Assembly: GCF_000430025.1 (NCBI RefSeq)
Contig: NZ_KE387020.1
Location: 1 to 64,000, forward strand
Length of the DNA stretch: 64,000 nucleotides
DNA from: Flavobacterium suncheonense GH29-5 = DSM 17707
GTDB lineage: Bacteria; Bacteroidota; Bacteroidia; Flavobacteriales; Flavobacteriaceae
Direction of reading: 5' to 3'
Position numbers and translations under genes: made by a program. The notes under the pieces were generated by a model, which did not search any database, was not told where the DNA came from, and saw only the letters and a list, made by a program, of their open reading frames with translations. Below, in pieces: positions 18,702 to 28,032 of this stretch (the first letter of the stretch is position 1; each line of letters starts with the position of its first letter).

Positions 18702-20453
18702 TTAGAAATCAAATTTGTAATTCGCTCCGATTAAAAACTGGAAGCCCTGCACCGGATAATTTAACCAACGCTCGTATTGTTGGTTGGCAATATTGTTCAG
18801 CTTTAAGAAACCGGTTAGTCTTTCGTTGTGTTTGTAGCCTAAATGGGCGTTTAAATCGAAATAGCTGTCCAGAGTTACTTTATGTGTAGTGAATGTTGGC
18901 GGAAATACTGCTGTTGCGTCCTGAATAATCATTCGGTCTTTACGTTCCCCAACAAAGAAAATATTGGTTCCCGCATACCATTTTTTGGTAATATTCACAT
19001 CCAGATTCGCGCCAACTTTCATGGACGGTAAATTCCAGGCTTCGTCCTGATCGGTGGTATAAGAATTGAACGTTCCGTTGATTCCGAAGGTTGCGTTTTT
19101 TGAAAAATCCATTTTCAGTTCGCCGAAAACGCTGATAGTTGTCAGGTTATCGTAAATCACATCGAATGAGTTTCCGTAGGCATAGCCTTCTTCATTAGTG
19201 GTTACTGCTAAAGGATTAGCCGCAAAAAAGACTCTGTCGTCTTCCGCCATATACGAACCTCTTACGTTAAAAGTAACCGTATTGGCTAATTTCCCTTTCA
19301 GTCCCACATAAATATCATATTGCTGGTTGGTTGGCGCAATGGCTAAGGTTGGGGAAATGAATTTGTTTTCGTCGACAAAATCGGCAAAGGTGTTTTGTTT
19401 TAAGGTTCCTTCGGCTCCGGCGTAGGCAATCATGATGTCGCCCACTAACTTGTACGATGCTTTTACCTGCGGAAAAATGTAAAACTTGTTATCACTTCCT
19501 TCGTTGTATTTCCCTACACTGTAGAAAAAACCTGCTCCGGCCTGTACCGATAAATCGTCCTGCTGCAGTAAGATAGCCGGTTGTGCTCCGAAATTCAGGT
19601 AAGAATATGAAATATCCCCAGTGTCAAAATAATTTTTCTCGAAACTTCCGCCCACGTAATCCACTACAAAACCGGTTTTGAATTTGAAATTGTCCACCTC
19701 AAAATTAATGGCCGGTTTTACGAAAAATCGGTTTTCCTGAGAACCATGCGAATCCCAAAAACGTTTGAACTGTAAAGATGTATCGTCCAAAACACTTTCT
19801 TTCATGCCTAATTTTGCACCTAAGGTAAGGGTTTGATACGTCTGTTGTTCATCGATTAACTTTATGGCATCGTCTGTAAAAGTTACGAATTCCGTTGGCA
19901 AGCCGTACCAGTTGTACATTTGATGCTTGTAACCCAAATCAGCATTCCAGTCCATGTCGCGGGTTCGGCTTCCGTAGGTTAAATCTAAGGACGTATTGTA
20001 ATATTTATCGTCTAATTTTACGTCATTGATTCCGCCTTGTGACGACAGATGGCGCAACATTCCGCCCACATAATCGGTACTGCTTAAATTTTCGGTGATG
20101 AACAATTCGCCGTTGATGGTTCCGTAGTTTCCAACACCTAAAGTGGCATAATTTTTAAAGATTCGCTCTTTGGCTTCTTTATCCACAGCCGCAGCACGGC
20201 CTTTTGCGGGTGTAAAGGTCGAAGCTACCGGAAAAGAGAAAATATTGTACTTGATTTCCTCTTTATCGGTATTGGTTTCGTCTTCAATTACCGGGGTTTC
20301 TTTTACTTTAAAGGCATCGGAAATCGTTGGCGTATACGGTTTTACCACATTTACTACTTCGGTTCCTATGTTTTCGTCTCTCTTTTGTGCAAAGTTTTTC
20401 ACTCCTGCAAAAAGCAACGTCATTACGGTTATATATCTGAAAGTCTTACTCAT
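18702..20453 (-). CDS. Plug-less outer-membrane beta-barrel, TonB-receptor-like
   Basis: 583 residues from the ATG at 20453, chosen because it gives a proper signal peptide (MSKTFRYITVMTLLFAGVKN, cut after FAQ); a longer start at 20501 would bury it. After a Pro/Glu-rich, probably unstructured N-terminus of about 90 residues, the chain is a series of amphipathic strands ending in ANYKFDF, an aromatic outer-membrane insertion signal. I find no TonB plug domain and no carboxypeptidase-like N-terminal domain, though such genes are usually annotated TonB-dependent receptor. It follows the TPR gene by 79 nt on the same strand. Confidence 0.75.
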   Translation of the reverse strand: MSKTFRYITVMTLLFAGVKNFAQKRDENIGTEVVNVVKPYTPTISDAFKVKETPVIEDETNTDKEEIKYNIFSFPVASTFTPAKGRAAAVDKEAKERIFKNYATLGVGNYGTINGELFITENLSSTDYVGGMLRHLSSQGGINDVKLDDKYYNTSLDLTYGSRTRDMDWNADLGYKHQMYNWYGLPTEFVTFTDDAIKLIDEQQTYQTLTLGAKLGMKESVLDDTSLQFKRFWDSHGSQENRFFVKPAINFEVDNFKFKTGFVVDYVGGSFEKNYFDTGDISYSYLNFGAQPAILLQQDDLSVQAGAGFFYSVGKYNEGSDNKFYIFPQVKASYKLVGDIMIAYAGAEGTLKQNTFADFVDENKFISPTLAIAPTNQQYDIYVGLKGKLANTVTFNVRGSYMAEDDRVFFAANPLAVTTNEEGYAYGNSFDVIYDNLTTISVFGELKMDFSKNATFGINGTFNSYTTDQDEAWNLPSMKVGANLDVNITKKWYAGTNIFFVGERKDRMIIQDATAVFPPTFTTHKVTLDSYFDLNAHLGYKHNERLTGFLKLNNIANQQYERWLNYPVQGFQFLIGANYKFDF

Positions 20454-20532
20454 ACTTATTTGTTTAGTAAAAAGGGATAAGGGATAAGTAAAAAGTCCCA
20501 TTCTGTTATTTACCTGTTCTCTTTTATGATTT

Positions 20533-23500
20533 CTAATTGGTTATCGAGGAATTGCGTTTCGCTTCTTCTCCTTTGATGAAATCCAGTTCGGTTTGTGCTT
20601 CGGCTACTACATCTTCAAACTGCGTGAAATTTTTAATTACACTTTCCAGAATGTACGTGGCCTGGAAGCTGTCTTTCAGTCCGTAGAAATTCTTCGCCAT
20701 GACGATTAAGCCTTTGGCACCGAAATATTTATAACCGGAATAATCTTTGGCTAACTTCTGAACCACCGTGTTGGACGCTTCGAATTTGCCTTCTTTGTTT
20801 TTGAAATAGGCGTCGTAATACAGAGCCTCGGCGGCTAATTCGCCTTTGGCTATTTTCTGCAGTTGGGTGTAGGCTTCTTTCGCTTTTACTTCATCGTTGG
20901 TTTTAATCGCGGATCGGGCTACGATGATTTGCGCGTCACTCTTTACTTTGTCATCCGTTTTGGAATTGGCTAATACTTTATCGGCGTAAATTACCGCATT
21001 CGGATAATCCTGACCTTCGTAGTAGCACTTCATTAAATTCGATTGGGCAAAGGTTACGTTTTGCGGAAAATCGGCTTCGGTTTCCAGACGTTTCAGCACC
21101 GGAATTGCTTTGTCGTAGGTTTTGTTTTTCAGATGGATTTCACTCAAACGCGCCAACGACTGTTCGGTATATTCGCTTCTCGATTTGCTGATTACATATT
21201 CGTAATTCGGAATCGCGTTGTTGGCCAAACCGTCTGCAAAATATAACTGTGCCAAGTAGAAATTGGCTTTCAGCGCGTGCAATCCATTCGGAAAATTGGC
21301 TAAATAACCGCTGAAACCGGAAATGGCCTGTTTGGCATTGTTCTGCAGATATTGTTTTTCGGCTGCGTTGTAGGTATCGTTATCCAAATCGGCATTAGAA
21401 ACCTCAACAAAATCGAGTGTTTTTACCCAAGCGGCGTATTCGTCCACTTTGTTTTCATCCATGTAGATTAAACGCGCGGTCGCCACGGCTTCATTGGCTT
21501 CTTCCGTTCTCGGATATTTCGCCACCACTTCTTTGAATTTCGTAAGCGCTGAAGCATTGTTATCATTGTTGTAATACACCAATCCCTGACGCAAAATTGC
21601 TTTCGAAACATACGAACTCGACTTGTATTCGTTTTTCAGGCGGTCGTAGGTTTCAACAGCTTTGCTTACGTTGTTCTGTGTTACATAAGTGTTTCCTAAT
21701 TCGTATAAAGCATCGTCTGCATATTGGGATTTCGCGTGCAGTTTCATAAACGAATTCAGGTCTTCGATTTTTTTGTCGTTTTTGCCTACGAAGCCGTACG
21801 AAATGGCTTTCTGGAAATGCGCGTAATCGGCATCCACGCTTCTTAATTCAATGGCTTTGTTGTAGGCGTCCATTGCCGGCCAGTATTTGGTGGATACAAA
21901 ATAACTGTCCGCCATTCTTAAATAAGCATCGGTTAAACGGACATTGTCGTCTTTCGTTGCTGTTACATAATCCAGAAAATGTTTCGCCGCACTTTCGTAT
22001 TCTTTTAATTTAAAATAAGTATATGCGATGTTGTAATCCGCATTTTTCGCTTCGGGAACGTTTTTCGCTTCTGCGGAACCGGCAAATTGCTTGAAACTGA
22101 TTAAGGCTTCATTAAACTGATCTAAATTGTATTCGGTTTCGCCTTTCCAGAACGTGGCTCGGGCGGTGAATTTCGCATCTCTCGGCTCGGCGATTGATTT
22201 TTTGAACAAGGCTAAGGCTTCCTGATAATTGCCGTCTGTGTACAACTCCAAACCTCTGTAAAAAGCCACTTTCTGATACGCCTGACGGTTTTGCGGATTT
22301 TTGTTTTTCTCCAACAACGACAACGCTTCTTTATAGTTTTTAGAAGTGATGTACGAATTAATCAACAGGTTTTCGATTTCCTGTTTGTACGGTGTGTTCG
22401 GGTATTTGTTCAGGTAGCCCATCAGCACTTCCGGCACACTTTGGTACGGATTTCCGATTTCGTAGCTCAGTTTGGCGTAATTCAGATAGGCGTCTTCCTG
22501 GATTTTGGCTTCAAATTCCATTTCGGAGGCATTTTTGAAGGCATTCAGGGCCTCCTGTTTTTTGTTCAGTTTCAGGTAACTTTCTCCCAAATGGTAATAG
22601 GCGTTTTGTGCCACACCATCCTGACCGCCAATGATTTTATTGAATTCACCGATGGCATTTTCATAATCCCCGGCTTTGTAATACGCATAGCCCAACTGAT
22701 AAAAATCGGTGTTGTTCCACTTCCCTTTTTTACCACGATATTCTTTCAGATACGGCAGCGCTTTGTCGTATTGTTTCAGGTTGAAATAACTCTCCCCGAT
22801 GATTTTGTTCAGCTCGGATTTTTCTTCGGCGTTGGATTTGGACAATTGCGGAACACCTAAATCGATGGCTTTCTGGAAATTGCCCAATTTGAAATTCATA
22901 TCCGCCTGAAAATAGGACATTTTCTCTTTATACTTATCCTGATCCTGCACCTGATCGAAATATTGGGTGGCTTCTTTATAATTGTCGGTTTCGTATGCCA
23001 TGTAACCCAAATAGTATTTGGCCTGTGAACCGTATTCTTTTGAGTTCACCACCTTATTGAAGTATTTATCGGCTTCTTTCTTGTTTTTAGCCGAAAAGAA
23101 GCAATATCCTTTCTGAAAATTGAACTTTTCTCTTTCGTCGTTGCTCATTGAGCCTTCATCGACTCTGTCAAAATATTTCAACGCCTGCGGATAGTTTCCC
23201 TGATCAAAATAGTAATGGGCTACTTCGATGAACGCTTGGTTTTGTTTTGACGATGTCGGATATTTTTCCACGAAATCCTCCATCATGGCATCGGCTCCGG
23301 ACTGTTCCAGACGAATGGCACAATTGGCGCTGTAATAAGCGCAATCGGATTTTACCTCATCGCTCGAAGCACTGCTTTTTACCTTATCAAACAAAATCTG
23401 AGCGGCCTGATACTGCCTGTCTTTATAGAGTGACACCGCCTTATCAAAGTCTGTAAGTTCGTGCGTATAGATGTTAGATTGTTGTGCGGAAAGATTTATA

Positions 23501-23547
23501 GCACTCAAAATGAGTGATGTACAAAGAAACCTGTTCAGTTTTCGCAT
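20533..23547 (-). CDS. Large periplasmic TPR-repeat protein
   Basis: 1004 residues with a signal peptide (MRKLNRFLCTSLILSAINLSAQ). The rest is almost entirely tetratricopeptide-like repeats about 34-37 residues apart, for example YYKAGDYENAIGEFNKIIGG and YFDQGNYPQALKYFDRV, so more than twenty helical repeats. There is no enzymatic motif. It is probably a periplasmic or outer-membrane-associated scaffold. The adjacent barrel gene is the obvious partner. A -7 box lies at 23568-23575. Confidence 0.85.
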   Translation of the reverse strand: MRKLNRFLCTSLILSAINLSAQQSNIYTHELTDFDKAVSLYKDRQYQAAQILFDKVKSSASSDEVKSDCAYYSANCAIRLEQSGADAMMEDFVEKYPTSSKQNQAFIEVAHYYFDQGNYPQALKYFDRVDEGSMSNDEREKFNFQKGYCFFSAKNKKEADKYFNKVVNSKEYGSQAKYYLGYMAYETDNYKEATQYFDQVQDQDKYKEKMSYFQADMNFKLGNFQKAIDLGVPQLSKSNAEEKSELNKIIGESYFNLKQYDKALPYLKEYRGKKGKWNNTDFYQLGYAYYKAGDYENAIGEFNKIIGGQDGVAQNAYYHLGESYLKLNKKQEALNAFKNASEMEFEAKIQEDAYLNYAKLSYEIGNPYQSVPEVLMGYLNKYPNTPYKQEIENLLINSYITSKNYKEALSLLEKNKNPQNRQAYQKVAFYRGLELYTDGNYQEALALFKKSIAEPRDAKFTARATFWKGETEYNLDQFNEALISFKQFAGSAEAKNVPEAKNADYNIAYTYFKLKEYESAAKHFLDYVTATKDDNVRLTDAYLRMADSYFVSTKYWPAMDAYNKAIELRSVDADYAHFQKAISYGFVGKNDKKIEDLNSFMKLHAKSQYADDALYELGNTYVTQNNVSKAVETYDRLKNEYKSSSYVSKAILRQGLVYYNNDNNASALTKFKEVVAKYPRTEEANEAVATARLIYMDENKVDEYAAWVKTLDFVEVSNADLDNDTYNAAEKQYLQNNAKQAISGFSGYLANFPNGLHALKANFYLAQLYFADGLANNAIPNYEYVISKSRSEYTEQSLARLSEIHLKNKTYDKAIPVLKRLETEADFPQNVTFAQSNLMKCYYEGQDYPNAVIYADKVLANSKTDDKVKSDAQIIVARSAIKTNDEVKAKEAYTQLQKIAKGELAAEALYYDAYFKNKEGKFEASNTVVQKLAKDYSGYKYFGAKGLIVMAKNFYGLKDSFQATYILESVIKNFTQFEDVVAEAQTELDFIKGEEAKRNSSITN

Positions 23548-23567
23548 AATTTTGGCTTTTAAACTTT

Positions 23568-23575
23568 CAAATATA
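23568..23575 (-). promoter_or_regulatory. Candidate -7 box for the TPR/barrel operon
   Basis: On the minus strand TATATTTG, an exact match, 20 nt before the start at 23547. No TTG is visible at the right distance. Confidence 0.5.
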
Positions 23576-23725
23576 TCAAATTCCCGTGGTTAATAACGCG
23601 CTGTTTTTGGGGTTTATTATATATGTTTTCAACAAATTTCAGGCCAGAAACGGAAAATTCCAAATAACCATGTTAATCCTTTAAGGAAGAATCTTTCAAT
23701 CTTTTCAAAACAAAAATAATTTTAT

Positions 23726-23756
23726 TTGAAAAAGTTCGTTGTACTTCTTACTTTTA
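23726..23756 (+). promoter_or_regulatory. Promoter of ftsE
   Basis: TTG at 23726-23728, a 20-nt spacer, then TACTTTTA (7 of 8) at 23749-23756. It lies inside the N-terminal extension that an upstream in-frame start (23726) would give, which supports the start at 23777. Confidence 0.55.
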
Positions 23757-23776
23757 CCAAAATTAAAAGCTACAGT

Positions 23777-24460
23777 ATGTCACAAACGATTCTTTCTCTT
23801 AAAGATGTAACGATATTTCAGGAAGGTAACGCCATTTTATCCAATGTTAATCTGGATGTTAAACACGGTGATTTTCTGTACATTATTGGTAAAACCGGTT
23901 CCGGAAAGAGTAGTTTGATGAAAACACTGTATGCTGATTTGGATTTAAACAACGGCGAAGGTACCATTGTCGATTACGATTTAAGAACCCTGAAAGAGAA
24001 AGATATTCCGTATCTGAGACGTAAATTAGGTATTGTTTTCCAAGATTTTAAATTACTGCCGGACCGCAACGTACACGACAATTTAGAGTTCGTATTAAGA
24101 GCTACGGGCTGGTCTGAAAAGGAAGAAATTCAGGTAAAAATCGAAGAAGTTTTAGACAAAGTAGGCATGAAATCGATGACGGGAAAAATGCCGCATCAAC
24201 TGTCCGGAGGAGAACAACAACGCGTTGCCATCGCCAGAGCTCTACTGAACGACCCGGAATTAATTTTAGCCGACGAACCAACAGGAAATTTAGACCCACA
24301 AACCAGCGTGGAGGTTATGGAAGTGCTGAAAAGTATCAACCAGAACGGTAAAACCATCATTATGGCGACGCATGATTATGCTTTAATCATGAAATATCCC
24401 GCTAAAACACTGAAATGTGAGAACGGGCAGTTGTTTGAGGTGGTGCAGCGTACGGTGTAA
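23777..24460 (+). CDS. ftsE: Cell-division ABC transporter ATP-binding protein FtsE
   Basis: 227 residues from the ATG at 23777 ([11 protein letters not shown]). Complete ABC ATPase: Walker [10 protein letters not shown], signature [10 protein letters not shown], Walker [14 protein letters not shown], and the switch His in MATHDYAL. The [13 protein letters not shown] stretch is typical of FtsE rather than LolD. With FtsX it would control septal peptidoglycan hydrolases. ftsX is not adjacent, which is usual for Bacteroidetes as I recall. Its stop overlaps the next start (TAATG), so it is translationally coupled to a glycosyltransferase. Confidence 0.88.
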   Translation: MSQTILSLKDVTIFQEGNAILSNVNLDVKHGDFLYIIGKTGSGKSSLMKTLYADLDLNNGEGTIVDYDLRTLKEKDIPYLRRKLGIVFQDFKLLPDRNVHDNLEFVLRATGWSEKEEIQVKIEEVLDKVGMKSMTGKMPHQLSGGEQQRVAIARALLNDPELILADEPTGNLDPQTSVEVMEVLKSINQNGKTIIMATHDYALIMKYPAKTLKCENGQLFEVVQRTV

Positions 24461-25365
24461 TGCTTTCCATTCTGATTCCGACATACAATTACAATGTTTA
24501 TCCGCTGGTTGAAGAATTAAAAAAACAGGCGGATGCACTACAGATAATGTATGAAATTCTGGTTCAGGATGACCACAGTACTTTATTTTTAAAAGAAAAT
24601 TCCGAAATCAATACTTTAGTAAATTGTTATTATACATTAAACACTAAAAATCTTGGTAGAGGAAACAATATCAATGCATTACAGTTAAAAGCTAAATTTG
24701 AGTATGTTTTAATTCTGGAAGCCGATGCACTTCCTAAAGACGGGAATTACTTAGCAAATTTTATAAAGAACATTTTCCCTACTACGGAAGTGATTTTCGG
24801 AGGGGTTGTCTATCCTGAAACAAAGCCCCAGCCTAATCAATTATTGCGATGGAAATACGGTTGTAAACGAGAAAGTATCGCCTTACAAACACGTTTGAAA
24901 AAACCATTTCATTTTGTTTTCACCTGGAATTTACTTCTTAAAAAGGAGATTTTAAACCAGAATCCGTTTCCAAACTCAGTCCGGGAATACGGCTATGAAG
25001 ATGTGGTTTTTCTTAAAAAACTGAAAGAAAAGAAAGTTCACATTCAGCATATTGATAATCCATTGATTCATTATAATCAGGAATCTAATCTTGTTTTTAT
25101 AAATAAAACAGAAACTGCTATCCGTACATTAAAACAACTCATGGAAAACAAAGAACTAGATAGTGATGATACACGAATAGGGAAAACATTTTTTTTACTG
25201 AAACAACTGGGTTTTGATACAATTTTAAGGTTTTTATTTCTAAAATTTCATAATAGAATTCTGTCTAATCTTACTTCGACAAATCCTAGTTTACTTCTAC
25301 TTGATTTGTATAAATTAGGATATTTGTGTAATCTTGATAATCCGCTTCAATCCAAAAAAAAATAA
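24460..25365 (+). CDS. Glycosyltransferase family 2
   Basis: 301 residues, cytoplasmic face. GT-A signs are the N-terminal SILIPTYNYN, a DDHST motif at about 37-41 (VQDDHST), and LILEADALPKDGNY as the likely DxD region. The C-terminal 70 residues are hydrophobic and Leu-rich. The acceptor is unknown. It overlaps the ftsE stop by one base and opens the polysaccharide locus. Codon use is visibly more AT-rich than in ftsE. Confidence 0.85.
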   Translation: MLSILIPTYNYNVYPLVEELKKQADALQIMYEILVQDDHSTLFLKENSEINTLVNCYYTLNTKNLGRGNNINALQLKAKFEYVLILEADALPKDGNYLANFIKNIFPTTEVIFGGVVYPETKPQPNQLLRWKYGCKRESIALQTRLKKPFHFVFTWNLLLKKEILNQNPFPNSVREYGYEDVVFLKKLKEKKVHIQHIDNPLIHYNQESNLVFINKTETAIRTLKQLMENKELDSDDTRIGKTFFLLKQLGFDTILRFLFLKFHNRILSNLTSTNPSLLLLDLYKLGYLCNLDNPLQSKKK

Positions 25366-25367
25366 CT

Positions 25368-26558
25368 GTGAAGGTTTTATTAATAAATAATTTTAGTATT
25401 GAAAACAATCCGGGAGGAGTGGAAAACTATCTTTTGGAATTGACTGATTATGCGCAAAGAAGTAACACAGATATCACTTTTAAATGGTTCGGAAAAGGGA
25501 ATAAGAAAACCCATTGGTTCCAAAAATTGCATAACCGGGAGGTTACAAAAGAAATCATAGCCGAAATCGACTCATTTCAGCCCGATTTGATTCATTGTTT
25601 CAGTATTGGAGCACCAATTACTCCTCATTTCATGAATTATGCCAAATCAAAGTCAATTCCTGTTCTTCAATCGTTTCGGGATTATTATTACATCTGCCCC
25701 AAAAACTATATGTTAACAGATTCAGGTAAAATTATTGAACGACACGAAAATGCTTTGGAATGTATATTTTATCATCACCCTAGAAGAAACATAGTTTTTG
25801 ACAGTTTGCTGTATTTAAAACAACAATATCATAAGAGAATCATTAATAAAAACATCTGCTATTTCTTATCTCCTTCTGATAATTTAACCCAATTCATCAG
25901 AAAGCATTTTAATGTTCCGGGAAGGACTTTACCTAATCCGGTGCTATTATCCAATCCATCGTTGGAAACAGCCTCCGATTACTTACTTTATGTAGGTCGA
26001 TTGGATAGGGAGAAAGGCGTATTAACCCTTTTAAAAGCTTTTCAAAATGTTGTTTTAAGATTTCCAAACGAAAAATTGCTAATTGCAGGTTCAGGAGCAG
26101 AAAAAGATGTACTTCTGAACTATGTTGAGACGAACAAAATCCCTAATGTTCGTTTCTTAGGAGCACAGAATCGTGACCAACTTAAAAAGTTGTATGCTAA
26201 AGCAAAATTCACATTGGTACCCAGTGAGTTTTTAGAATCATATGGCAATGTTATCCTGGAAAGTTTTGCATTTCATAAGACAGTGATTATTAGTTCGCTT
26301 TTAGGTTTAGTCGATGAAGTAGCATCCAATCATTGTGGGTTGATTTTTCCCTATGGTGATGACACAGAACTGGCAAAAAAAATGGAACTATTACTGGTCG
26401 ATAAAACACTGAGGTTTGAACTGGAAACTAATGCCTATTCGTATGTTCAGAACAAATCCTTCAGCAATCATTTTAAGGAACTCAGAGCTATTTATATCCA
26501 AATACTAAAAGATAATCAACCAACAGTTTCAATAAATTCTTCAAAATCACGGATGTAG
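25368..26558 (+). CDS. Glycosyltransferase family 4
   Basis: 396 residues with a GTG start (25368). GT-B fold: the N-terminal acceptor domain has NPGGVENYLLEL; the C-terminal GT1/GT4 domain has YVGRLDREKGVLTLLKAF, IAGSGAEKDVL, and the EX7E-like VPSEFLESYGNVILESFA. The last 43 nt overlap, tail to tail, the convergent FdtA-like gene. The 2-nt gap to the preceding GT2 gene indicates one transcript. Confidence 0.9.
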   Translation: MKVLLINNFSIENNPGGVENYLLELTDYAQRSNTDITFKWFGKGNKKTHWFQKLHNREVTKEIIAEIDSFQPDLIHCFSIGAPITPHFMNYAKSKSIPVLQSFRDYYYICPKNYMLTDSGKIIERHENALECIFYHHPRRNIVFDSLLYLKQQYHKRIINKNICYFLSPSDNLTQFIRKHFNVPGRTLPNPVLLSNPSLETASDYLLYVGRLDREKGVLTLLKAFQNVVLRFPNEKLLIAGSGAEKDVLLNYVETNKIPNVRFLGAQNRDQLKKLYAKAKFTLVPSEFLESYGNVILESFAFHKTVIISSLLGLVDEVASNHCGLIFPYGDDTELAKKMELLLVDKTLRFELETNAYSYVQNKSFSNHFKELRAIYIQILKDNQPTVSINSSKSRM

Positions 26559-26908
26559 TCCGATTCATCAAAAACATCGGAAGCTACCACCAAACAAACA
26601 GCTCCAGAAGAAAAATTTTTGAGCTCCCTCCAGATTCCATTGGGTATAAGCAGGCCTTCAAAAGGTTTATTCAAAACAATTTTTTTTTCTTCTTTACCAT
26701 CGTTAACAATTACATCAAAACTACCGGAAAGTGCCACTAAGAACTCATGCTGCTCTTTATGGGAATGCCCTCCTCGTTCTGCTCCACCTGGCACATCGTA
26801 TAAATAATACACCCGTTTCATTGCAAAAGGCAGAATGTCTTTTTCGATGACCGAAAGATTACCTCTCGGATCTTCAATTTTGGGTATTTTTATAATCTTA
26901 GTTTTCAT
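26516..26908 (-). CDS. FdtA/QdtA-family sugar 3,4-ketoisomerase (WxcM-like cupin)
   Basis: 130 residues from the ATG at 26908, which overlaps the upstream glycosyltransferase stop as ATGA. Cupin domain with DPRGNLSVIEK, RVYYLYDVPGGAERGGHSHK, and LVVASDVFDESDYIRDF, all hallmarks of dTDP-4-keto-6-deoxyglucose 3,4-isomerases (FdtA, QdtA, TylM3-like). It would make the 3-keto sugar used by the DegT aminotransferase at 30777. FdtA and QdtA differ in product stereochemistry and cannot be told apart by eye. Its last 43 nt overlap the opposing GT4 gene. Confidence 0.85.
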   Translation of the reverse strand: MKTKIIKIPKIEDPRGNLSVIEKDILPFAMKRVYYLYDVPGGAERGGHSHKEQHEFLVALSGSFDVIVNDGKEEKKIVLNKPFEGLLIPNGIWRELKNFSSGAVCLVVASDVFDESDYIRDFEEFIETVG

Positions 26909-27978
26909 TTTTCTAATAATTCCAACCATTGTTGGGCTACTTCATTTTTTTCAAACCGGCTTACACTGCTTTTAGCCTTCTCACAACAACTCTGGTATAG
27001 GATTTGGTTTTGAGCAAAGGTATTCATTTTGGAAGTCAAAGCTTCAAAATTTTGATTTTCAACCAAAAATCCGTTTTCACCGTCAATTACCATTTCACTA
27101 GGACCTGTTGGACAATTAAAAGCAATTACCGGTTTGCCGAAACTTAACGATTCTAAAATAACTAATGGAAATCCTTCATACTGGCTTGATAGGACCAAAA
27201 ATTTAGCATTCTTAATATAGAAATAAGCATTCTCTTTAAATCCTAATAAATGAACAAATCCTTCAAGATTATTCTCTTTAATCTGCTTATGTAATTTATG
27301 TTCCTTTTCCCCTTTTCCTAAAATCACCAAATGAATCCCCTTTTCCGGTAAAAGCGATTTTTGGTAACTTTCAATCAATTTATCAAACTGTTTGAGTTCG
27401 GTCAATCTACCGACAGCAATGCAATATTCAAAAGGAAGCGATAATTCATTGTGATTAAAGTTTACATTTAAAACATCAATAAAATTTGGGATTACTATTG
27501 CTTTTTCAAAATGATACTTGGTTTTCAGCTTTTCATACAAACCTTTGGAAACCACAACAACGCTATGGGCTTTTCTGAGCAAAAAGTTTGCAACCCACAC
27601 TTTATCAGTCAGATAAGTTTCCAGGCGACTACTATGAATCGTGTAGATGAATTTCGTCCGAAAGTAAATAAAAAAAACAAATACCAGTTCCATAAACGGA
27701 TTTATACGATGGCGAAAATCTACTACGTAGTCAAATTTCTCCTGACTAACATACTTTCGCAGACGAAAATATTTCCGGTATTTTGGATAATGTCCAAGGT
27801 TAACCAACTTCCCTTTAAAACTATAGGTGACATTATCTTCCAGTACAATAAGGTGAACGTCAAAATTCAGTGACTGAAACATTGCTGATGTCAAACCCAA
27901 CATCCTTTCTAAACCGCCTTCGGCCAACTTATATCCTACAAGTGCGATTTTAAGATTCTTTTTTTGGGGGATTACCAT
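26905..27978 (-). CDS. Glycosyltransferase family 4
   Basis: 357 residues. The N-terminal GT-B domain begins LKIALVGYKLAEGGLERML. The GT4 donor half shows AVGRLTELKQFDKLIESY, LVILGKGEKEHKL and the EX7E motif SSQYEGFPLVILESLSFGKP, then NCPTGPSEMV. It precedes the FdtA-like gene with a 4-nt overlap, so the two are cotranslated. It probably adds one sugar of the repeat unit. Confidence 0.9.
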   Translation of the reverse strand: MVIPQKKNLKIALVGYKLAEGGLERMLGLTSAMFQSLNFDVHLIVLEDNVTYSFKGKLVNLGHYPKYRKYFRLRKYVSQEKFDYVVDFRHRINPFMELVFVFFIYFRTKFIYTIHSSRLETYLTDKVWVANFLLRKAHSVVVVSKGLYEKLKTKYHFEKAIVIPNFIDVLNVNFNHNELSLPFEYCIAVGRLTELKQFDKLIESYQKSLLPEKGIHLVILGKGEKEHKLHKQIKENNLEGFVHLLGFKENAYFYIKNAKFLVLSSQYEGFPLVILESLSFGKPVIAFNCPTGPSEMVIDGENGFLVENQNFEALTSKMNTFAQNQILYQSCCEKAKSSVSRFEKNEVAQQWLELLEK

Positions 27979-28032
27979 TCCGTTCTGACTAGGATTCTTA
28001 TTTTAGCATAAAAATAGATTTAAAATCCTAAT

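Noticed and set aside
22291-22860. A 189-residue plus-strand frame inside the large TPR gene
   Set aside because: Phe/Val/Gln-rich translation typical of the antisense of Lys/Tyr/Glu-rich TPR codons; no start signal.
23548-23776. A tRNA or small RNA in the divergent spacer upstream of ftsE
   Set aside because: No cloverleaf or strong stem; only promoter-like boxes are visible.
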